Assembly: GCA_000378905.1 (NCBI GenBank)
Contig: KB900542.1
Coordinates: forward strand, 1 to 35,420
Direction of reading: 5' to 3'
Origin: an actinobacterium SCGC AAA028-A23
GTDB lineage: Bacteria; Actinomycetota; Actinomycetes; Nanopelagicales; Nanopelagicaceae
Length of the DNA: 35,420 nucleotides
Part shown: in pieces, positions 30,793 to 35,420 of the stretch
Position numbering within the stretch: position 1 is the stretch's first letter
Layout: each line of letters begins with the position of its first letter
Notes under the pieces: model-generated
Seen by the model: the letters and a program-made list of their open reading frames with translations, nothing else
What the model was told of the DNA's origin: nothing
The model's database searches: none
Program-made: the position numbers and the translations under genes

Positions 30793-31575
30793 ATGCGTAA
30801 ACCATTAATTGCCGGTAATTGGAAGATGAATTTAAACCATCTGGAAGCCATCGCTGTCACACAAAAATTGGCTTATTCATTAGAAGACAGAGATTATGAT
30901 GCGGTAGAGATTGTTGTTATCCCTCCTTTTACTGATATTCGTTCTGTTCAAACTTTGGTAGATGGCGATCGCTTGAGATTGGTTTATGGCGCACAAGATT
31001 TATCAGCTTCAGAATCTGGTGCGCATACAGGTGATATATCTGCTGGCATGCTTGCAAAGTTGGGTTGCACATATGTTTTGGTTGGACACAGTGAAAGACG
31101 CACAAATCATCAAGAAGATGATCAGTTGGTGAATAGAAAGATTAAAGCAGCATTAGCTCATGAGTTAAGACCTATTCTGTGTGTAGGGGAAGATTTATCA
31201 ATCCGCGAAGCAGGAACACACATCGAACACGTGTTATCTCAGTTAAGAAATTCATTAAAGGGTTTTCATAAGCCAGATCTTAAAAAGATAGTTATTGCCT
31301 ATGAACCAGTTTGGGCAATTGGGACTGGCAAAACAGCTACCCCAGAAGATGCTCAAGAGGTTTGTGGCGTTATAAGAAATGAGTTGCGCAGTATTGGAAG
31401 TGATGAAATCGCTGATAACTGTCGAATTCTTTATGGTGGATCGGTTAAATCAATAAATACTCTAGATATTATGAAGGAGCCTGATATTGATGGTGCGTTG
31501 GTGGGCGGCGCATCACTAGATCCTGAAGAATTTGCTCGGATATCTAAGTTTCATCGAGTTTTGAACAAGGTTTGA
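30793..31575 (+). CDS. tpiA: Triosephosphate isomerase
   Basis: TpiA interconverts dihydroxyacetone phosphate and glyceraldehyde-3-phosphate. The 260-residue TIM barrel shows the catalytic residues in their motifs: Lys in AGNWKMN, His in VGHSERR, Glu in [18 protein letters not shown], and the phosphate-binding YGGSVKS and [12 protein letters not shown]. The ribosome site AAGGATGA (30781-30788) precedes the ATG. It is the third gene of the glycolytic run and is followed by an 83-bp gap before secG. Confidence 0.98.
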   Translation: MRKPLIAGNWKMNLNHLEAIAVTQKLAYSLEDRDYDAVEIVVIPPFTDIRSVQTLVDGDRLRLVYGAQDLSASESGAHTGDISAGMLAKLGCTYVLVGHSERRTNHQEDDQLVNRKIKAALAHELRPILCVGEDLSIREAGTHIEHVLSQLRNSLKGFHKPDLKKIVIAYEPVWAIGTGKTATPEDAQEVCGVIRNELRSIGSDEIADNCRILYGGSVKSINTLDIMKEPDIDGALVGGASLDPEEFARISKFHRVLNKV

Positions 31576-31605
31576 AGGTCAAATTATTGAATTTTGATTG
31601 CGGGA

Positions 31606-31635
31606 TAGTATCCTAGGGCGGTAGAACAACTGCCC
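31606..31635 (+). promoter_or_regulatory. Possible secG promoter -10 and leader hairpin
   Basis: TAGTAT (31606-31611) matches the -10 consensus at four of six positions. It is followed at 31616-31635 by GGGCGGT/ACTGCCC, a 7-bp stem with one G-U pair and a 6-nt loop. The hairpin could end tpiA transcripts weakly or form the 5' end of a secG-rbpA mRNA. No good -35 is visible, so both readings remain open. The rest of this gap holds only the secG ribosome site AAAGG. Confidence 0.3.
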
Positions 31636-31658
31636 AGACTCTAAGTAAAGGCGAATAA

Positions 31659-31886
31659 ATGACTTTAGCGTTATCCATTATTTTGGTTCTTACTAGTATC
31701 TTGATGATAATTTTGGTTTTGCTTCACAAGGGTAAAGGATCTGGATTGTCTGATCTTTTTGGTGGCGGCATTTCCTCTACCTACGGAGGCAGTTCTGTTG
31801 TAGAGAAAAACTTAGATCGAATCACAATCGTTGTTGGTGGTATTTGGTTTGCAGCTGTAATTGCTCTGAGTTTGTTGCTTAAGTAG
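31659..31886 (+). CDS. secG: Preprotein translocase subunit SecG
   Basis: SecG is the small accessory subunit of the SecYEG channel. The 75-residue product has two hydrophobic segments (residues 3-22 and 52-73) joined by the conserved loop HKGKGSGLSDLFGGGIS and a Ser/Gly-rich stretch, exactly the family pattern. It lies between tpiA and rbpA, its usual actinobacterial position. rbpA follows 22 nt later. Confidence 0.95.
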   Translation: MTLALSIILVLTSILMIILVLLHKGKGSGLSDLFGGGISSTYGGSSVVEKNLDRITIVVGGIWFAAVIALSLLLK

Positions 31887-31908
31887 TAATTCAAGTAGAG
31901 GAGAGATC

Positions 31909-32250
31909 ATGGCCGGTGGAAGTGCAATACGTGGAAGTCGCGTCGGTGCTGGCCCAATGGGTGAGGCTGAGCGTGGTGAATCCATTGCGCGATTTAGAGT
32001 TTCATACTGGTGTGCAAATGGTCATGAAACTAAACCATCTTTTGCCGAAGATGGAACAGTAGAAGTTCCGGCAGAATGGGATTGTCCTCGCTGTGGTTTT
32101 CCAGCTGGTCAAGATAAAAATAAACCTCCAATGCCAATGAAAAATGAACCTTATAAAACACATTTAGCTTATGTTAAAGAACGTCGTACCGAAGCTGAAG
32201 CCACGAAAATACTAGATATCGCCCTGAAGAAGATCCGCGGAGAAGAGTAA
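31909..32250 (+). CDS. rbpA: RNA polymerase-binding protein RbpA
   Basis: RbpA is an actinobacteria-specific transcription activator that binds the principal sigma factor and stabilises the open complex. The 113-residue protein has the N-terminal tail (AIRGSRVGAGPMGEAERGE), the core fold with zinc-type ligands Cys35, His39, Cys59 and Cys62 (YWCANGHE, WDCPRCG), a basic linker (KNKPPMPMKNEPYKTHL) and the C-terminal sigma-interaction helix (RRTEAEATKILDIALKKIR). The ribosome site GAGGAGAG is strong. It is strong evidence for actinobacterial origin. Its stop abuts the pgi stop of the opposite strand with no gap. Confidence 0.97.
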   Translation: MAGGSAIRGSRVGAGPMGEAERGESIARFRVSYWCANGHETKPSFAEDGTVEVPAEWDCPRCGFPAGQDKNKPPMPMKNEPYKTHLAYVKERRTEAEATKILDIALKKIRGEE

Positions 32251-33759
32251 CTAGTTAAAATCTGTAAGTAGTTTTGCGATTCCAGTTTTAGTGTTTTTAA
32301 GATGTATTCGCACTACCGGTAAATTTCGTTCAGCCAGAGCAGCTCCATCGCCTAAAGCTTGTGCCATAATCAATTGAGAAAATTTATAGCCTCTACCTGG
32401 AATTTCTAGATCATCAACCATCTCAGCGGTTACTTGAATAAAAGCTCCGTTCATTTGCCCGCCCTTGTGGAGTTGGCCTGTTGAATGAAGAAATCTGGGC
32501 CCCCAACCGAATGTCACGGGCTTACTTGTTTTTAAAGATATCAGTTGCCGTAAAACTTTAACTTCATCATCGATGCCTTTTCCTAAATAAGCCATGATTG
32601 AAAAGTATGCCGGAGTTGATGTTAAAAAATCTGATGGGTGAGCGATTTTCATATTCGAAAAAAGAGAGTAATTCGCAGTTTCCAAAATCGGTTTATCGGC
32701 TTTGAATTGTTGATCGATCATCAAGGCCAGAATTTTTCCGGTACGTTCCTTCGCCTCAGCAACGTTAGGTTGGTTGAAGGGATCAACTTGAAGCAAGTAA
32801 CACAGCAGCACCGTGGCCCATTCCCAGAGAATGAAATGTTCTCCGAGGGAAGCTTCGATAATTACATCAAAATCACCAGATGTGAATCCAATCGAAAATC
32901 CGCCAAGTGCTTCTGATTTTTTACTCACTACTACTGGCAAACGTCCAACCTGATTTTTGCCGGTTGATTCAGCAACAAGCTGTTCTATCCAGTCAGATAA
33001 ACCGGGGCAGTTTGAGTTCTCCTCACAAAGATTAAATATTTGATCTGTCTTAGAAAATAGCAGAGCAGCTAAAATAATTGCTGGGGAGTCGGCTTTACTC
33101 AATGAATTGGATAATTCCTCCGCATCATCTAGTAAAACAGAGATATCTATTCCTAGAAGTGCAGCCGGAACTAGACCAAAGGCGGAAAGTGCGCTAAATC
33201 TTCCACCAACTTGAGGATCTGCATTGATAACTCGATATCCAGATATTTTAGATGTTTTCTCTAACTCAGTACCGGGATCGGTAATAATCACCAGATGATT
33301 CTTGGCAGCCAGACCTTCCTTTTCTAGAAGTGAAACAAAAAGATCGAGATGTGAGATTGTTTCTATAGTGGTTCCAGATTTGGAACCAATAACAATTACC
33401 GAATTTTTCAGCGTATTTGGAACAGAATTAAGTATCTGGCCCGGATAAGTTGAATCGATCACTACTAAATTCTTTTTATAAGTTGATGAGATCACCTCTG
33501 GTGCAAGTGATGAGCCTCCCATCCCGCATAAAACAACTTGAGTCAAATTGTTACTTCTTGCCCAAGCAGACAGAGAATCTAATTGTGGCAATAAGTCACG
33601 AGAAGCTGTAGGTAGATTTACCCAATTTAATCGATTGGCAGCCTCGGTATTAGCTCCCCAGATAGTTGAATCCATATCAGACAAACGCTGAGCAATTGGG
33701 ATTAAACTTGCAATCAATTTAGAATCAACTTGCTCCACCAATGGGCCAACAAGCCTCAT
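32251..33759 (-). CDS. pgi: Glucose-6-phosphate isomerase
   Basis: Pgi interconverts glucose-6-phosphate and fructose-6-phosphate. The 502-residue protein has two SIS folds: the first includes VVLCGMGGSSLAPEV and IGSKSGTTIETISHLDL, the second VGGRFSALSAFGL and the C-terminal QLHKGGQMNGAFIQ block with the catalytic lysine/histidine region. It is shorter than the classical 550-residue enzyme and resembles the divergent form placed next to tal in Actinobacteria. Its start overlaps the tal stop by 4 nt (ATGA), so tkt, tal and pgi form one coupled unit. Confidence 0.93.
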   Translation of the reverse strand: MRLVGPLVEQVDSKLIASLIPIAQRLSDMDSTIWGANTEAANRLNWVNLPTASRDLLPQLDSLSAWARSNNLTQVVLCGMGGSSLAPEVISSTYKKNLVVIDSTYPGQILNSVPNTLKNSVIVIGSKSGTTIETISHLDLFVSLLEKEGLAAKNHLVIITDPGTELEKTSKISGYRVINADPQVGGRFSALSAFGLVPAALLGIDISVLLDDAEELSNSLSKADSPAIILAALLFSKTDQIFNLCEENSNCPGLSDWIEQLVAESTGKNQVGRLPVVVSKKSEALGGFSIGFTSGDFDVIIEASLGEHFILWEWATVLLCYLLQVDPFNQPNVAEAKERTGKILALMIDQQFKADKPILETANYSLFSNMKIAHPSDFLTSTPAYFSIMAYLGKGIDDEVKVLRQLISLKTSKPVTFGWGPRFLHSTGQLHKGGQMNGAFIQVTAEMVDDLEIPGRGYKFSQLIMAQALGDGAALAERNLPVVRIHLKNTKTGIAKLLTDFN

Positions 33760-34838
33760 TGCTCACCAGTTACTATTTTGTTCACGGAATTCATCAATTC
33801 TATCCAGGATTTTTCAAATTTTTCGACACCATCAAGTTCTAACTCATTGGTAATTTTGTCTAGATCTATTCCAGCAAGTGCTAGCTTTGCCATTATCTGT
33901 TTTGCTTTACCAATATTTGGCGTAATGGAATCACCTAAAAAAACTCCGTTTACTTTAACCGCATTCAATGTATTTTCAGGCATTGTATTCACTATTTGTT
34001 TTGCAACAAGTTGCATAACATACCGGGTTGGATCGTACTTTGGATCTTTAACTCCTGTGGAGGCCCACAAGGGACGTTGCGAATTAGAACCTTTGATTTT
34101 GAGATTCTTCCATCTATCAGATAGTTCGAACTTTAAGAAAGCATCATAAGCAAGAATCGCATTAGATATGGCGACTGCGCCTCGTAATTCCGAATTCTTG
34201 TCTAACAAAGCATCTACTGCAGAGTCAATTCGGCTAATGAAGAATGAAGCAACTGAGTGTATTTCTCTAATACTTCTATTTGCTGCGATTCTCATTTCAA
34301 GACCATCTGCATACGCTGCTAGCACTTGCTGGTATCTTTTCACCGAGAATATCAAAGTAACATTAACGCTGATTCCTTCTGCTGTTAGTTGAGTTATTGC
34401 AGGTAAACCAGCAAGAGTGGCTGGTACCTTTATTAAAAGATTTGGACGATCGATCAAGTTCCATAGTTGTGTACCTTGGTCGATTGTCGCCTTCGTGTCA
34501 TTTGCAAATCTTGGATCTACTTCAATTGAAACTCTGCCATCTTGATTGTTTGTATCGTAAGCATCTCGAAAGAGGTCACAAGCGTCACGTACATCATCGG
34601 TAGTGAGCTTTGTAATAATCTCTTCAATTGAATCTGACTTATGCTGCAATATGTCTGATTTATAAAGTTGTGAAGTGCTGATAGCGGAGTTAAATATGCT
34701 CGGATTAGTTGTAACTCCAACTACGTTGAATTCCTTGATTAACTGTTTTAGAGAACCGCTGACTAACCTCTCCCGAGAGAGATCATCTAACCAAATTGCC
34801 ACACCTGCATTTGATAGATCTTCTAGAACTTTAGCCAT
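33756..34838 (-). CDS. tal: Transaldolase
   Basis: Transaldolase moves a dihydroxyacetone unit between sugar phosphates in the non-oxidative pentose phosphate pathway. The 360-residue protein matches the actinobacterial TalB-like form, with IWLDDLSRERL, the signature GVTTNPSIF, the Schiff-base lysine Lys137 in NLLIKVPAT, and NVTLIFSVKRY. It overlaps tkt by 8 nt upstream and pgi by 4 nt downstream. Nothing unusual was seen. Confidence 0.96.
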   Translation of the reverse strand: MAKVLEDLSNAGVAIWLDDLSRERLVSGSLKQLIKEFNVVGVTTNPSIFNSAISTSQLYKSDILQHKSDSIEEIITKLTTDDVRDACDLFRDAYDTNNQDGRVSIEVDPRFANDTKATIDQGTQLWNLIDRPNLLIKVPATLAGLPAITQLTAEGISVNVTLIFSVKRYQQVLAAYADGLEMRIAANRSIREIHSVASFFISRIDSAVDALLDKNSELRGAVAISNAILAYDAFLKFELSDRWKNLKIKGSNSQRPLWASTGVKDPKYDPTRYVMQLVAKQIVNTMPENTLNAVKVNGVFLGDSITPNIGKAKQIMAKLALAGIDLDKITNELELDGVEKFEKSWIELMNSVNKIVTGEQ

Positions 34839-35325
34839 TTACTTTAGCAATACTTTCTTTTGCTGCTTTAACGATGTTTTCGACGGTGAAACCAAACTCT
34901 TTGAAAAGCAAAGGTGCACTAGCGGACGCTCCAAAATGTTCTAATGAAACTGCAACGCCTGCATCTCCTAAGAATCTGTACCAAGGCTGAGCTATTCCCG
35001 CTTCAATGCTAACTCGAGCTTTGACTACATTTGGCAGCACTTGCTCACGATAACTTGCAGGTTGTTCCATAAACCATTCAAGGCAGGGTGCGCTAACAAC
35101 CCGAGCTTTAATTCCCTTAGAAAGTAATTCTTCTTGGGCAGATAAAGCTAAATAAACCTCTGATCCTGTGGCAATTAAGATTACTTGGCAATTGTTTTGA
35201 TCTGAATTATCAGCATGTGACAATACATAAGCTCCGTATTTTGATCCAGATGTACTTTCATACCTACTTCGATCAATTACAGGCAAATTCTGTCGAGACA
35301 ATGCAAGTCCTGCTGGTTTGCCTCT
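34831..35325 (-). CDS. tkt: Transketolase, C-terminal part, broken by an artefact-like junction
   Basis: The C-terminal 164 residues of transketolase: KPAGLALSRQNLPVIDR (end of the pyrimidine-binding domain) and the C-terminal domain with VILIATGSEVYLAL, RVVSAPCLEWF and EHFGASASAPLLFKEFGFT. The frame stays open for about six codons past 35325 and then meets a TGA at 35353-35355 inside an inverted copy of the polA end. The gene is therefore cut off, not merely running off the window. The last few bases before the junction (35326-35337) could still be native tkt by chance identity. The rest of tkt must lie elsewhere in the genome. Confidence 0.9.
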   Translation of the reverse strand, partial: RGKPAGLALSRQNLPVIDRSRYESTSGSKYGAYVLSHADNSDQNNCQVILIATGSEVYLALSAQEELLSKGIKARVVSAPCLEWFMEQPASYREQVLPNVVKARVSIEAGIAQPWYRFLGDAGVAVSLEHFGASASAPLLFKEFGFTVENIVKAAKESIAKVNG

Positions 35326-35420
35326 TTTAATTAGGTTTACGTCAAATAAAAATCAAGGTTGAATATTTAGTGAGCCGCCGCATCCCAACTTTTACCAATT
35401 CCAATATTCACATCTAAAGG
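35326..35420 (-). repeat. 95-bp inverted repeat, arm 2 (misplaced polA end)
   Basis: The reverse complement of these 95 bases is identical to 16550-16644, so they carry the last 18 codons of polA, its stop and the following 41 bp, pointing the other way. They begin where the transketolase frame breaks and run to the last base of the window. This is best explained as a chimeric join, not as native sequence. Confidence 0.95.

Noticed and set aside
35367-35420. A second partial polA gene
   Set aside because: The sequence is an exact copy of the native polA end, including non-coding flank, and starts at the break of tkt, so it is treated as part of a chimeric junction and not as a gene.

Overview
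The window reads as one 35.4 kb piece of a streamlined, AT-rich actinobacterial genome. Gene content and order are actinobacterial: rapZ-yvcK-whiA followed by gap-pgk-tpiA-secG-rbpA, an ANTAR response regulator next to a tRNA downstream of pyk, and a prenyl-protein-sized MauE/DsbA pair between trpA and lgt. Low GC and near-zero intergenic spacing suggest a freshwater acI-type lineage (Nanopelagicales). That placement is inference; no rRNA is present to confirm it.

Layout. (1) 1-5367, plus strand: the end of a tryptophan operon (trpC partial, trpB, trpA) runs into an envelope/redox set (MauE/DoxX-like membrane protein, DsbA-like protein, lgt) and a VIT/CCC1-type metal transporter. (2) 5447-12876: gltB-gltD (glutamate synthase), then pyk. 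(3) 12920-13584: a tRNA with anticodon CAA, followed after 1 nt by an ANTAR-domain regulator. (4) 13585-18175: a PaaI-type thioesterase (minus) diverges from polA; rpsA follows and ends at a strong intrinsic terminator. (5) 18237-28510: coaE-uvrB-uvrA-uvrC-rapZ-yvcK-whiA, almost certainly one long transcription unit that carries the whole UvrABC excision machinery. (6) 28591-32250: gap-pgk-tpiA-secG-rbpA. (7) 32251-35325, minus: tkt (partial)-tal-pgi converge on rbpA.

The metabolic theme is central carbon (lower glycolysis, non-oxidative pentose phosphate pathway, pyk), ammonia assimilation and tryptophan synthesis, with information-processing genes between. The oxidative pentose-phosphate genes (zwf, opcA, pgl) that usually sit between rbpA and pgi in Actinobacteria are absent here.

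The main things to look at again are: a 95-bp perfect inverted copy of the polA end at the right edge of the window, which breaks tkt and looks like an amplification or assembly chimera; a class I (short variable loop) tRNA with a leucine anticodon whose 3' end lies 1 nt before an RNA-binding regulator's start codon; and a 40-bp polA/thioesterase divergent spacer that fits two leaderless promoters. I found no mobile element, CRISPR array, toxin-antitoxin or defence system.
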